Shown here piece by piece: positions 1 through 9,922 of a DNA stretch of 64,000 nt (position 1 is the first letter of the stretch; each line of letters opens with the position of its first letter). Both the position numbers and the translations under genes were made by a program. The notes below the pieces were generated by a model. That model saw only the letters and a program-made list of their open reading frames with translations, searched no databases and had not been told where the DNA came from. Source of the DNA: Branchiostoma floridae (Eukaryota > Chordata > Leptocardii > Amphioxiformes > Branchiostomatidae); assembly GCF_000003815.2 (NCBI RefSeq), contig NC_049982.1, forward strand, positions 3,681,953 through 3,745,952, written 5' to 3'.

Positions 1-53
1 CCCGTCAGTCTGTGCGTGAAGGATTGAGGATTCAAGCTCGAATCTTAGTCAAA

Positions 54-122
54 GGAATCCTTTGAAGGACTAAAGGATTCCTTTACACTGCTACCTAGCA
101 TGAATCCTATGCCAGGATTCAT
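54..122. repeat. Short hairpins built on GAATCCT
   Basis: Two small inverted repeats lie here. One arm pair spans about 54-86 (AAAGGAATCC against GGATTCCTTT) and the other spans 101-122 (ATGAATCCT and AGGATTCAT around a 4-5 base loop). The same heptamer recurs at 134-141. Their origin is unclear; they could be the end of an inserted element that cut the kinase fragment just downstream. Confidence 0.5.
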
Positions 123-155
123 AGTTAAGTAACATGAATCCTGTATGTATCGGGT

Positions 156-428
156 GCACCGCTGTGGGAGATCGCCAGCTTTGGGGAGGAGCCGCGCTAT
201 GCTGGCGGCCCGATGCACCCGGACGTGTGCACGCTGTTGGAGCTGCTGAGGAAAGGAGTCCGTCTGCAGCAGCCGGAGAACTGCTCACAGCCGCTGTACC
301 GCATCATCAGGTCCTGCTGGGTAGTGGACCCGTCCAAGCGACCGACTCCAGAGGAACTGTTGGACAAGATAGATCAACTGAAGCCGCCGAGGCATGCCGC
401 TCACCTGGTCAATCATGATCTTCGCTAA
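156..428 (+). pseudogene. C-terminal fragment of a tyrosine-kinase domain
   Basis: The open frame begins at a kinase subdomain IX-like motif (LWEIASFG), runs through LLELLRKGVRLQQPENC and the subdomain XI signature SCWVVDPSKRPTPEEL, and stops at TAA 426-428. The pattern fits the end of a metazoan receptor-type tyrosine kinase. A complete domain is about 260 residues; only the last 80 or so are present. Upstream the frame meets a TGA at 135-137, and I see no convincing splice acceptor with a pyrimidine tract, so this may be a truncated copy rather than a terminal exon. Its stop codon is also the target-site duplication of the MITE that follows. The kinase assignment is firm; functional status is uncertain because the window starts here. 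Confidence 0.6.
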
Positions 429-767
429 AGCCCCGTTTACAATTCATACGGACGCCGGCCGAATTTGTAGATCGGTCAGAGCTCGCCGAAAATCAACATC
501 GCCCGAGCATGGGCATTACTTTTTATCAAATAATCTGCACCGTCACAAATTGGACGGGGCTCGGTGTTTCCCTCCGGAAAGTTCAAGTCATTGTCTTTCC
601 TGCTTTTTTTGGTGCACAAGGAGGTTTAAATCCCAACGGACGAGCCGTTAAAAGTCGCCCGAAGCCTGCGTAATCGCCCAAACGCCGGTCATACTCCGGC
701 CGAAAATGCCCAGTTGGAGCTCGCTGACAAGACGGCCGAGCTGAATTCTTTATTTGTAAACGGGGCT
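429..767. mobile_element. PIF/Harbinger-like MITE, 339 bp
   Basis: The terminal inverted repeats read AGCCCCGTTTACAA at the left end, with the reverse complement at the right end (TTGTAAACGGGGCT). Both ends are flanked by TAA (426-428 and 768-770), the 3-bp duplication typical of PIF/Harbinger elements. There is no coding capacity, so the element is non-autonomous. The superfamily call rests only on duplication length and AT-rich target. Confidence 0.75.
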
Positions 768-770
768 TAA

Positions 771-1203
771 GGACGCGTCTGTCCAGAGATGTGTCGTTAT
801 TTGTGTTACAGTTTGCTTGAAAGTCGACGTTTACTAGTTTAGGGGAAAACGGAATATGTACAAATTATGCCAATGACTAATTATCTTGCGTTCTGGGTAT
901 TTTGCAAAATACTTTTTGTTCCAGAAAGCTGCCCGGTTGGGGTTCCGGTTTGGAAATGTGACCTCAGCCTTGGGGTTTAAGCACTGTCAAACTGACCACG
1001 CCAATGGCTCTAGAGCTTTTGGTGTTGGATTTGTAATCTTTCGACCCCGGGTTTCGGCAGGTTTGTTTCTTTCTGTTCTTACTCGCCCCTCTCAATTTCT
1101 AAAATCGCCTGCAAAATTGAGAGCCATCTTCTGCCTCCATGCCATCAGAGGAGCGAACTGGAGTTAGAATAGCATGAAAGCTCATCTGTGTTGACGTAGT
1201 ACA
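771..1203. other. Non-coding stretch
   Basis: The open frame at 886-1167 has no recognisable domain and no supporting splice signals. I see nothing else supportable here. Confidence 0.5.
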
Positions 1204-1447
1204 TATGGAAGATTTTCCACTGTCTTACAACACCAAAATTAGCTTACCTCGAATTTTCAGTCGACCTTCTTCAGGAGTGATGATTCTGTTACTCTGATCA
1301 CGTGACTCAGAGACACGTGATTCGAGTATCGAAGTCACGTGATCAGAGTAACTGAATCATCACTCCTCCTGAAGGTCGACGGAAGCGCGATTGAAAATTC
1401 GAGGTAAGCTAATTTTGGTGTTGTAAGACAGTGGAAAATCTTCAATA
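1204..1447. repeat. Foldback element with about 110-bp arms
   Basis: The left arm (from ATATGGAAGATTTTCCACTG) is mirrored by the right arm, which ends CAGTGGAAAATCTTCAATAT. Arms match over almost their full length, including CACCAAAATTAGCTTACCTC and a core with two CACGTGATCAGAG-type segments. A short loop lies near 1318-1335. No ORF is present. This is a hairpin MITE or snapback repeat. Confidence 0.8.
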
Positions 1448-2390
1448 TGGAGTTACAATAGAATGGATATTACCTTTCTTTCGTCAGTGACACAGGAGAA
1501 ATCTTGTTGGAGAGAGTTTTTATATCCTGGATTTCGTATATGCAAAAGAGGTTATCTTGTTGGAGAATAGCTTTATACTAACTATGAATCAATATGCAAA
1601 ATATGATACTACACATTTTAATCTGTGGCAGATGAGAAGTGGTCTTTATTCACAATGCAAATCAAGATAAACTTAATACGTATAAAAACCCTTCTAGTAG
1701 AGCAACTTCTGTTCCAAGCAACAACAAAAAAACTAAATAGCATGTTAAAACCTTGATACACCAATGATGCAATCTCCACTATCATATTGTCAATGACAAC
1801 TATTTAACTATATAGCAAACAATACAAAACTCTACAACCCTATGCATGTACTATACAGTCCACTAGTTGTAGTATGAATGTTTTACTATCATAGTAATAT
1901 TATAAGCTAGCTATGTACACAAAATGTGCATTTTTATGGTGCACAGACTTTATACAATCTGCTAATTACACTTTTTTCTCCATTCTTACGATAAAACCAT
2001 TGCACACCTTTTATATTTGTCCCCCATTCTCATAACATTCTACTATAGTACTAAGTTCACATTTCAGGGGATTATTTGTTCCATCATTATTCAAGCTATA
2101 TTCACTTATTTGTCATCTCAATTGCACTGTTTCTGATCTGACTTTGTGTAAACGTTTATCAAGTACATTTACACTACCTATGGATAGATTGATCTACACA
2201 ATAGATTTAATGAATGTATTTTCACCATTTCATAACAATTTTGCAATTGCACGAAAGCTTTTGGAATGATATATACTTTATACATGTTGGTTGCAGAATT
2301 ACAGTTTTACATCAATTAGTTATCACCTAAAACTTTGCTAAACAGCAAGCCCCACATCTAACATGTACATGATCTATTAACCAATCAAAA
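1448..2390. other. AT-rich non-coding stretch
   Basis: The sequence is A/T-rich with stop codons in all frames. No exon, RNA gene or repeat structure is recognisable. Confidence 0.5.
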
Positions 2391-2490
2391 NNNNNNNNNN
2401 NNNNNNNNNNNNNNNNNNNNNNNNNNNNNNNNNNNNNNNNNNNNNNNNNNNNNNNNNNNNNNNNNNNNNNNNNNNNNNNNNNNNNNNNNN
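2391..2490. other. Assembly gap (100 N)
   Basis: Exactly 100 N, so the true size is unknown. Confidence 0.99.
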
Positions 2491-2499
2491 TCAGTTTCC

Positions 2500-2800
2500 T
2501 TGACACAGACACTCGTGCACACGCACGCACACATACGCACCTATACTCACTCACACGCTAACGCAAACCGACACGGACAGACATAATTCTGCGCATACAT
2601 GACATCGAAGACATGTTCGCTCTTTGACTAAACACACACACTTGTGCCCATGCAAACACACACACACACACTCACAGTCACACACACACACACACACACA
2701 CACAAATACGCACTCACACTGACACTCACATACACACTCTCAGTCACACACACACACACACACACAATCACACTCTCACGCACACGCACACACACAAACA
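2500..2800. repeat. Degenerate (CA)n microsatellite
   Basis: Blocks of CA/CACG/CACT repeats, interrupted around 2560-2640. The apparent ORFs on both strands (Thr-His or Cys-Val strings) are artefacts of the dinucleotide repeat. Confidence 0.9.
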
Positions 2801-2805
2801 CGAAT

Positions 2806-3355
2806 TTCACGAACTCGACAATGGTTCCCTTCTATTCTTTATTTCCCGGCAAAACTCCTTGATTCTCCACCACTTACTTGTACAAATAGATTAAGCTTGT
2901 GTGTTCAGCAATCACACAACTGCGCATGCAGAATTTCATCAAAGTCAATTTTACCTGCTTCTGAATCAAACAGGGTCGATACTATGGCTTAGTTCAGAAA
3001 TAGCGGCGTGTTTGATCACTCATATATCAAATATAAGAGTTCGTCGCAAAATAATGATGACAAGAGCACTGTATACCTCAAAGGCTGTGAATAACACCTT
3101 AAAGTTAAGCTTTTTGAGAGCTAGAGAATATTACTTCTTGAATACTCATCAGTACTTTTCTATCCGTCGTTGTTATACTCAGCGTTGTTATATTTATTAC
3201 ACTGAGATTGTGGGTAGTATATGGTGATTGTGTATGTTGTGATTCACGGTTATGATTAGAACATGGATATAATTGTATGAAATGACACGATTCCTTGTGC
3301 TATTAATTGATTCTATATATGTATACATGATTAAGCTAAGTAGTGAGCTAATCAA
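2806..3355. other. Non-coding stretch
   Basis: AT-rich sequence. The open frame at 2901-3227 shows no domain and no codon-usage pattern, and I do not call it. Confidence 0.45.
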
Positions 3356-3365
3356 GTGTGTGTGC

Positions 3366-3444
<79 letters not shown>

Positions 3445-3445
3445 T
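3356..3445. repeat. (GT)n microsatellite
   Basis: An almost pure GT run of about 80 bp. It lies immediately 3' of the minus-strand lectin/WxxW gene. Confidence 0.95.
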
Positions 3446-3496
3446 GTATCTCAAAGCGTCATCAAATTTGGTGCACTGAGGCACTACGTCAGCAAA

Positions 3497-6400
3497 TCAG
3501 GGGCACTTGAAGCGCACTTCGTAGTCGCGGCAGGTGTAGGGTGCCGGGGTATTTTCCGGACCCGGCGGATTCTTCCGGCAGACGAATCCCGGAGCGGGTC
3601 CGAAGCGGTGGAAGCTCTCGCCGGTCAGCCCCGCGGGCACGTTGCCGGCGGTGGTCTTGACCTGGATGCCGGAAGCCTTGGCGCAGGCCTCCCCGGGGTT
3701 GAGCGTGTTGACGACAGAGAGGTACTCCCAGTCCCCGGTGACGGTGGGGTCGTCGACGTCGAACCAGTCGGTCCAGCCGGGGCAGTCGCAGGGGATGTGG
3801 AAACTGCGCTGCGGGCACCAGAAGCGCACCTCGTAGTCCTGACAGGTCGTGGGTGTACAGGCGAACCCTGAAAAGACGTTGAAAAAGAGGAAGGTGTCTC
3901 CGGTTTGCGCCGCAGGAGTGCCGGTCCCCACCACCCGAGCCTCGATCCCTGACGGGTTGTCGCAGATCTCTCCGGGGTTTTCTTGACGGAGGTTAGTCAG
4001 CGTCTCCCAGTCGCCAGTCACGGTCGGATCGTCGCGGTCGTACCAGCGGGTCCATCCGTAGTTACAATCTGAAATGGAACAATTCAACAAAATCTATAAA
4101 ACTATTGTTCAGTACACGAAAAACTGACATAAGACACAGGAAATGACTTGTAATCTGCATTAACATGCGGAATGCAAACAAAAATATTATCTTGCCCCTT
4201 TGCAAATTGCAGAGATTGATTTGTTAACCTGGATGTGGTTCCTTAATAACCGTATTACTATGACTTATCATAAGTTGTCCAAAAATTAGCATGCTTCGAC
4301 TGACGGCACACTTACTGTGGTACCACGGCCACCACTTCCAGGGCCAGCGGATGATGATGTAGATCCTGAGCGGGCAGCAGTGTATGATGATGATGACGTG
4401 GGGGTTCCACCACCACCAGCCCCAGGGCAGGTACACCCAGGACCAGTACTGGTTCAGCGACACGGCGGTAGTGGCCTTGGCTGCCCACCACGCGCGCTCC
4501 ACGACCCGGTCAGCGTCGATGCTCTGCTGGAGGACATCCACGCGACCGCCCACGTCTTGTACTGGAGCGGTGATGTTGGGATCCGGAGCTGGTGAGTCCG
4601 GGAGGGCGTCTTGCACGGTGTCCCAGTCGGTGTTGTCGATGAGGTCGGCCAGGTGCTCCCTGACGTTGGGCAGAGCTTCCTCGGCCGTGGCGGGAACTGC
4701 CTCACCGAGCCTCTCCACTTTCTCCTTCACGCTACCCAGCGACGCTGTGTGTGAATAAATGAATGATTGGTTGGTTGGTTGGTTGGTTGGTTTATCATTG
4801 TGTCTTGCGACTTTTAAGTCGCCCAGTCTACATGGGACCGCATGGCGCATGTTCGGATTTGCACCGAGAGGTTGCGGGTTCGAATCCGCCTGCCGTGCCA
4901 CCGATCTTGTGCCCTTGGGAAAGGCACTTTACACGACTTTCCTCACTTAACTCAGGTGAAAAATGAGTCGTCCCTCGGATAGGACGTTAAATGGAGGTCC
5001 CGTGTATGGGGAGAGCCACACCCCATGCACGTTAAAGAACCCCCACACGTGCGATGGTGCGGTGTGGATGGAGCAAACCATTCTGCCTGGAGTTGGTGAT
5101 TCACTACAAATCACACGGGCGGAGGCCTGACGAACCTTCGTGTCGTATTAGCCATACGGTGATTTACATGTTTCACCATGCCCCGGAGAGGAGATAGGCG
5201 CCGCCAGGGGACTAAAATGCCTATTGATACAGCACAACATGTTGTGCTGCCCCTACGGCTGATTAATGGGACGAACGAACGAACGAAGTCTACATGGGCT
5301 TATAGGACACCGGTCCTTGGAAGGAAGCCGGCTGAGGAGAGTAGCCCACAGGGGCAATGTGAAAGGTGACATGGTAAGGCCCCCTTTCCGCTAAACGGCG
5401 ACCGCGCTGTCGCTCTCACTGCGACCTAGAACGGATATGTGTATCCTTTGATTTCATACTGGATATACCATACAGCATGTGAGAGTGTGACTTAGAGGAC
5501 AACAAAACACACAAAGTGTAAAAAAAAGTTCTTTTCTATACAAAAATATTCGTTGAAGATCTGTCAAATCTTAGGTCGCAGAGAGAGCGCGTGGAAAGGG
5601 GGTATAAGGACAAACGTACCGGCGGCGTTCCCGGAGCCTAGATCATTGATCTCGGGATCGGAGAAGGCGAAGGTGAGCTCACAGTCCCCGGCGTCGTACG
5701 CCAGCACGGCCTTCGGGGCGGACACCTCCCATCCCCCGCCGAGCTTCCCCGGCCCGTCCGGTGGGGTGGTGAGATCCACGGCCTGAAGCTCCGATAGGTC
5801 TCTCTGCAGTTCGTCCAGACCCAGCTCCTTGAAACTTCTCGGCATCGCCTTCTTCATCTCCGTCAACTTCACCTCCAGCTTTCGGTACTCGAAACTTGTG
5901 GCTGCGAGGGGATGGTAAAGTAGAAGTAGTAAATAAGTCGTACGGTGTAAATATCCAGATGGCAAATATTGTCGTTTAGAATTACAAAATGAAAACTAGA
6001 AAGGCCGACATTTGCTTGAGAGCAAATACGCCATATTTTAGCCCATGCAACAATAGACTGTTCAAAAATCACCCATGTGCGAAAATGGAACACTTCTGCC
6101 TAAAATGAAACTACTAATCACACTAATAAGAGGAAATGAATCTTACACACCCCCCCTTGCAATGATGGACTCCTTCAATGCAATGAGATGGTAAAGTAGT
6201 AGTAGTAAAGTCATACGGTGTAGAATCTTCAGATGGCAAATATTGTCTTTTAGAATTACAAAATGAAAAAAAAAAGCAAGCCGTGCCACCATGTGTACTT
6301 ACGCAGGTCAGATTGGCAGATGAACCGTCGCCACTGCCTGGAGCAGTCCGTGACGACCCACCGGTACTGGTTACTGTCGTCCAGCATGACACAGTCCCTG

Positions 6401-6520
6401 TAGGCCGTGTTCCCGGACACCGCGTTCCAGGCGCTGGGGCTGCCGGCTGTCAGCTGCGTACTGTCGGCCCACACAAAGGTGCTCTCTGTCGCCAGGTCGT
6501 CAAGTCCGATCCAATGGCTC
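3497..6520 (-). CDS. C-type lectin / WxxW (mucin Cys-domain) multi-domain protein, 5' end missing
   Basis: Four minus-strand exons join in frame, all at phase-1 introns: 6520-6303, 5901-5620, 4744-4316 and 4068-3497 (stop). Each has AG and GT splice sites. Exon one encodes the second half of a C-type lectin domain (WIGLDD, FVWADST, DCVMLDD, WRRFICQSDL). Exon two is charged and helical, then has a globular-looking segment. Exon three has an acidic helical start and a tryptophan/isoleucine-rich tail (WSWVYLPWGWWWW, then WPWKWWPWY). The last exon encodes two WxxW domains (WTRWYDRDDPTVTGDWE and WTDWFDVDDPTVTGDWE, each ending CxDYEVRFxCP) and stops directly after the second. Known family: WxxW domains occur in gel-forming mucins and CILP-type matrix proteins. 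Role is inferred to be extracellular carbohydrate or matrix binding. The signal peptide and first half of the lectin domain are not visible; they may lie in the gap at 6819-6918 or beyond the LINE. Confidence 0.82.
4837..5286 (+). mobile_element. tRNA-derived SINE with 12-bp target duplication
   Basis: The head shows an RNA polymerase III B-box (GGTTCGAATCC at about 4877) and an A-box-like segment near 4840-4852. The tail is a (GAAC)n run. AGTCTACATGGG flanks both ends (4825-4836 and 5287-5298) as a perfect 12-bp target-site duplication. The body includes GGAGGTCCCGTGTA and CACGTTAAAGAACCCCCACA, which resemble a widespread deuterostome SINE body. It sits in an intron, antisense to the host gene. 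It is not a functional tRNA gene, because the acceptor stem and 3' half do not pair. Confidence 0.85.
5911..6270. repeat. Duplicated 85-bp block in the first intron
   Basis: About 85 bp at 5911-5998 recurs directly at 6187-6269, sharing GATGGTAAAGTAG, ACGGTGTA, CAGATGGCAAATATTGTC and TTAGAATTACAAAATGAAA. The first copy abuts the splice acceptor of exon 5620-5901 on the minus strand. The second may be a decayed duplicate acceptor whose exon has been lost. Confidence 0.75.
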
Positions 6521-6627
6521 CTGAATAATACAGAAGGGATTTGAATTGTCAAGTGAGTGATGAGTAAATGAGTGTTTTCTGAGTAAAGAAACACAGGATG
6601 AAAACTAGGGACTGAATTTGTTTCTTT

Positions 6628-6670
6628 GGGTGATTGTGTGTGTATGTGTGCGTGTATGTGTGAGAGTGAG

Positions 6671-6719
<49 letters not shown>

Positions 6720-6818
6720 GTGAGTGTATATGGGTGTGAATGTATGTGCGTGCGTTCGCGTGTGCATGTGTGTGTGGTGTGTGTGTGTGTACGTGTGTGC
6801 GTACGTACGTGCGTGCGT
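6628..6818. repeat. Degenerate (GT)n microsatellite
   Basis: A GT/GTGC/GTAC tract runs straight into the adjoining N-gap and probably caused it. Confidence 0.9.
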
Positions 6819-6918
6819 NNNNNNNNNNNNNNNNNNNNNNNNNNNNNNNNNNNNNNNNNNNNNNNNNNNNNNNNNNNNNNNNNNNNNNNNNNNNNNNNNN
6901 NNNNNNNNNNNNNNNNNN
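6819..6918. other. Assembly gap (100 N)
   Basis: 100 N of arbitrary length, between a microsatellite and the first bases of the LINE, so the 5' end of that LINE may be hidden here. Confidence 0.99.
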
Positions 6919-6983
6919 AATACGACGGTATCTAGGTGCTGCCCCAAGACCCAAGCCGTACCCAAGCCGTACCCAAGCCGAAC

Positions 6984-9533
6984 ATGGCCGACAGAGGTGA
7001 CCGTAACGAGCTGTACTCTCTACTTGGAGTGCCTCCTACAGCTACGCGCGATGAAATCATCGATGCATACAAGAGAGCAGTTTTGCAGTATGAAGAGGCG
7101 TCAACGTTGGGCAGAAAGGACGACGCTTATAAGGAAGCTGACTCAATATATAAAGAGGTGAGCAGGGCGTTCTTTGTTCTTTCTGACGCGTCGCACAGAC
7201 AAATCTACAATGACAGCGGCGTCATCCCCAACTCTCCCAAGCCTACCAAGAAGTCAATACGGCAGCGAAGAGACTATTGTGTGCAACATAATTCACAAAG
7301 CATAACTATCTATGTACCCCCAAACCTTGCGAAGTCCTGGCTAACTGCCTGTGAAGAAGAGCACGCCACTAATGCAACAAAATTGACTCAAGGCCACCAA
7401 ATCAAAACTACGTTCGGTGACGCCAAGTCTGAAGAATCGGTTGGAACCGTGAGCATCACAGTGTATGAAAGCACTCAAAAACTGTTGATTCAGGGTTCGG
7501 CGTATTTGCTCTGGTTTACAGAAGTCTTCCCTGCACTTCGGAAGAGAATCAATACCAAGTCTGTCTGTGCTGAAACCCAAACCGAAAACATGGGTTCCGA
7601 GGCGGCAGGTAGCTCAGAGTCTGTGATCGTTCCTAACCCGTCAATTTGCCAAACATGCGATCAGCCACTATCATCCGATGTTTGCCCTTTATGCAATACT
7701 GTACCTAAAGACTTTGTGGATGTGAACAGTAATGAGATCAACACCTCCGCAAACCACCCCATTCAAGACAGCATCAACAAGCTGGAAACCTGCCTGATAA
7801 ACTCCATCGCGGACAGAAAACTGTCTGAGGACTCCATCTCTCAACGCCTCTCTGCTCTGGAAGCCAAACCAAACTCATGCAAACATGTATGTGACATTTC
7901 ATCTACTGTTGAGGGGAGAAGATTAAGGGAGGATATTGTGCGACTAGAGGGTGTAAAGTGTGAGTTGGAGCGCGAAGTCAAGTCATTGCAGGAAAAACTA
8001 GAGGAATTAGCTAGTTTTGTCCATATCCAGTCCAGTAAAACACCGATAGAACTGAAATCTATGGAAACCCAGACCACAGATAATCAATCTATGGATCAAG
8101 ATTCTGATCGTGCTGATAAGCTGATACACGAAGTCGTCACTACAGTCGCTACACAAAACCGATTTGAAGTTCTGGATAAAGGCTCTAAAGTCTCTGATCA
8201 TCCCGACTCAGACAGTTCGCACATGTTGTCGAAACAAGGAGCACGGGGTGTCAATTCAAAGGCAAATCACAGGACCCACGCGACCCGCTATGAAAAGGCA
8301 CCGCCAAAGGACGAAGGAATTAGCACCTCTCAGGGAAACAAAGACACACAACTCGACATTCTGATTTTGGGGGACTCAAACACAAAGGCGCTAAAAGGGG
8401 ACATTCTGTACCCCAACAAAAGTGTGAGAAAAGAGCTAACATATAACTTGACAGAAGCTACCGAATATATCGAACACTCCATGTTGCCTGACCCTAAGGT
8501 TATTTTGGTTCATGTCGGCACGAATGACATTCGGGACATAAGAGACGCATCGAAAGTGTCTGAAGGCTTCCGCAAGTTCATTCAAACATCCCGCGACAAA
8601 TACCCACAGACCAGTCTCGTCCTTTCATCCATTCTACCAAGAGACGCCCCTACTCTACACGGTATTGGAGATGATGTGAATTCTTTTCTGAAAGTAGTCG
8701 GGGATGAAACGAGCTTCGTCCATATCGTTGACAATTCAAACTTTGCCAACGCAGGGGCGATCAAAAGTGCTCTATTCTCTTCGGACGGCTACCATATCAA
8801 CAGGAATGGAATTCGCGTTCTAGCTGCCAATGTCAAACGAACAACCAACCCTCTCTTAGGTCTGGGTCAGTACACGGGCAGAAAGAACCAGCCTACATTG
8901 AACACAATGCCAAGCTCTCAGTACCGGACATACAGAGACGCTGTGGTCGGAGTACCGGCTGATGAGACTAGTGTCCCTCCTACTCAACACGCGAACCATT
9001 CTCGCGCGTCTCCACACACACAACCAGCACGGGACCGGGGACAACGATCACACACTGGGCCCTCAGTAACATCGGGACAAGACCGACCACCTACGTCAAC
9101 CCATGCACTAGATGCTGGGCGAGAACCTAACGCAAATATGCACAGGAGACCATCAGTCGATAACCCGCCTAACATCTCAGCTGGCCCTACTTCAGAGAGA
9201 CTCGGACACTTCTCTAGTACACCATGGAACAGTAACCCTCCCCCTCACCAAGGACCCGCGGCCCCAAGTTCATCTAAAGCTCCGATGGGACATCCAATGA
9301 ACCCGTCCAGAAGCTCAACAGGACACTGGACTCAGCCGCCACCCATACCAAGTCGTCTCCCCGGACTCTGGGGTCCGCCCATGCTCAACCAACCGGCCGG
9401 CCCGTGGGGATTCTCCCCGATGAACACTCCTGTCCTCACCCCGCCCCGCCAGTCCCAGCCTCCACGGATGACCCCACCGCCCTGGTCCTGGCATCCTAAC
9501 ATGCTGTGGCCTCCAATGTTCCCGGTGTGGTAG
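6984..9533 (+). CDS. LINE ORF1: J-like domain, zinc ribbon, coiled coil, SGNH esterase
   Basis: The start chosen is the ATG at 6984, in good context (AACATGG). It gives 849 residues. Upstream is only a CCCAAGCCGTA repeat. Residues about 8-78 match a DnaJ J domain (ELYSLLGVPPTATRDEI, then EVSRAFFVLSDASHRQIYND). The HPD loop that activates Hsp70 is replaced by YEEA, so canonical co-chaperone function is unlikely. Residues about 220-243 form a CxxC-CxxC zinc ribbon (CQTCDQ, CPLCNT). About 250-350 is predicted coiled coil (LRREDI-like heptads, LEREVKSLQEKLEELA). About 455-625 is an SGNH/GDSL hydrolase: LILGDSNTKAL (serine), HVGTNDI (block III), DGYHINRNGIRVL (Asp/His). The C-terminal 220 residues are rich in proline, serine and tryptophan. 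Role, from related elements: RNA binding and lipid esterase activity in the retrotransposition particle. Confidence 0.88.
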   Translation: MADRGDRNELYSLLGVPPTATRDEIIDAYKRAVLQYEEASTLGRKDDAYKEADSIYKEVSRAFFVLSDASHRQIYNDSGVIPNSPKPTKKSIRQRRDYCVQHNSQSITIYVPPNLAKSWLTACEEEHATNATKLTQGHQIKTTFGDAKSEESVGTVSITVYESTQKLLIQGSAYLLWFTEVFPALRKRINTKSVCAETQTENMGSEAAGSSESVIVPNPSICQTCDQPLSSDVCPLCNTVPKDFVDVNSNEINTSANHPIQDSINKLETCLINSIADRKLSEDSISQRLSALEAKPNSCKHVCDISSTVEGRRLREDIVRLEGVKCELEREVKSLQEKLEELASFVHIQSSKTPIELKSMETQTTDNQSMDQDSDRADKLIHEVVTTVATQNRFEVLDKGSKVSDHPDSDSSHMLSKQGARGVNSKANHRTHATRYEKAPPKDEGISTSQGNKDTQLDILILGDSNTKALKGDILYPNKSVRKELTYNLTEATEYIEHSMLPDPKVILVHVGTNDIRDIRDASKVSEGFRKFIQTSRDKYPQTSLVLSSILPRDAPTLHGIGDDVNSFLKVVGDETSFVHIVDNSNFANAGAIKSALFSSDGYHINRNGIRVLAANVKRTTNPLLGLGQYTGRKNQPTLNTMPSSQYRTYRDAVVGVPADETSVPPTQHANHSRASPHTQPARDRGQRSHTGPSVTSGQDRPPTSTHALDAGREPNANMHRRPSVDNPPNISAGPTSERLGHFSSTPWNSNPPPHQGPAAPSSSKAPMGHPMNPSRSSTGHWTQPPPIPSRLPGLWGPPMLNQPAGPWGFSPMNTPVLTPPRQSQPPRMTPPPWSWHPNMLWPPMFPVW

Positions 9534-9922
9534 GACTTCTATACTTAGTCATACATTCTGTACATATCGCTTAGGAAGACTGTAATCAAGGAGCTTTCGA
9601 TACTACTGCATTAGTCAAAGCTTAGCTATTTGTAGATATACATTGATACTAATATTGAGCTACGTTGGTAGTCCTTAGAATCGATATATTACGACCATCT
9701 TAGATTAAGAAATAAGTGATTTAGACGTACATATATGTAGTTTTTCGTTGTTATTGTTGTTGAACAATTTTGATTGATTGTTTACTTAGTTTACATCTAT
9801 CAAAGCTTACCTCAATTCTCATGTTAACTTAGCTAGTAAGGTCCTGTGAGACATTGTGGATCGGACCGTAAAGACGCAATTTTTTCTTCTTTTTCCCCAT
9901 TTCATTTAACTCATCCTTGGAT

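Noticed and set aside
886-1167. A 93-residue protein-coding gene
   Set aside because: No recognisable domain, no start context and no neighbour support.
2327-2862. Open frames of Cys-Val or Thr-His over the CA repeat
   Set aside because: They arise from translating the dinucleotide repeat and have no domain or splice support. The same applies at 3197-3484, 6549-6965 and 14731-15284.
4837-4912. A tRNA gene
   Set aside because: A B-box is present, but the acceptor stem does not pair, and the segment is the head of a SINE with a 12-bp target duplication.
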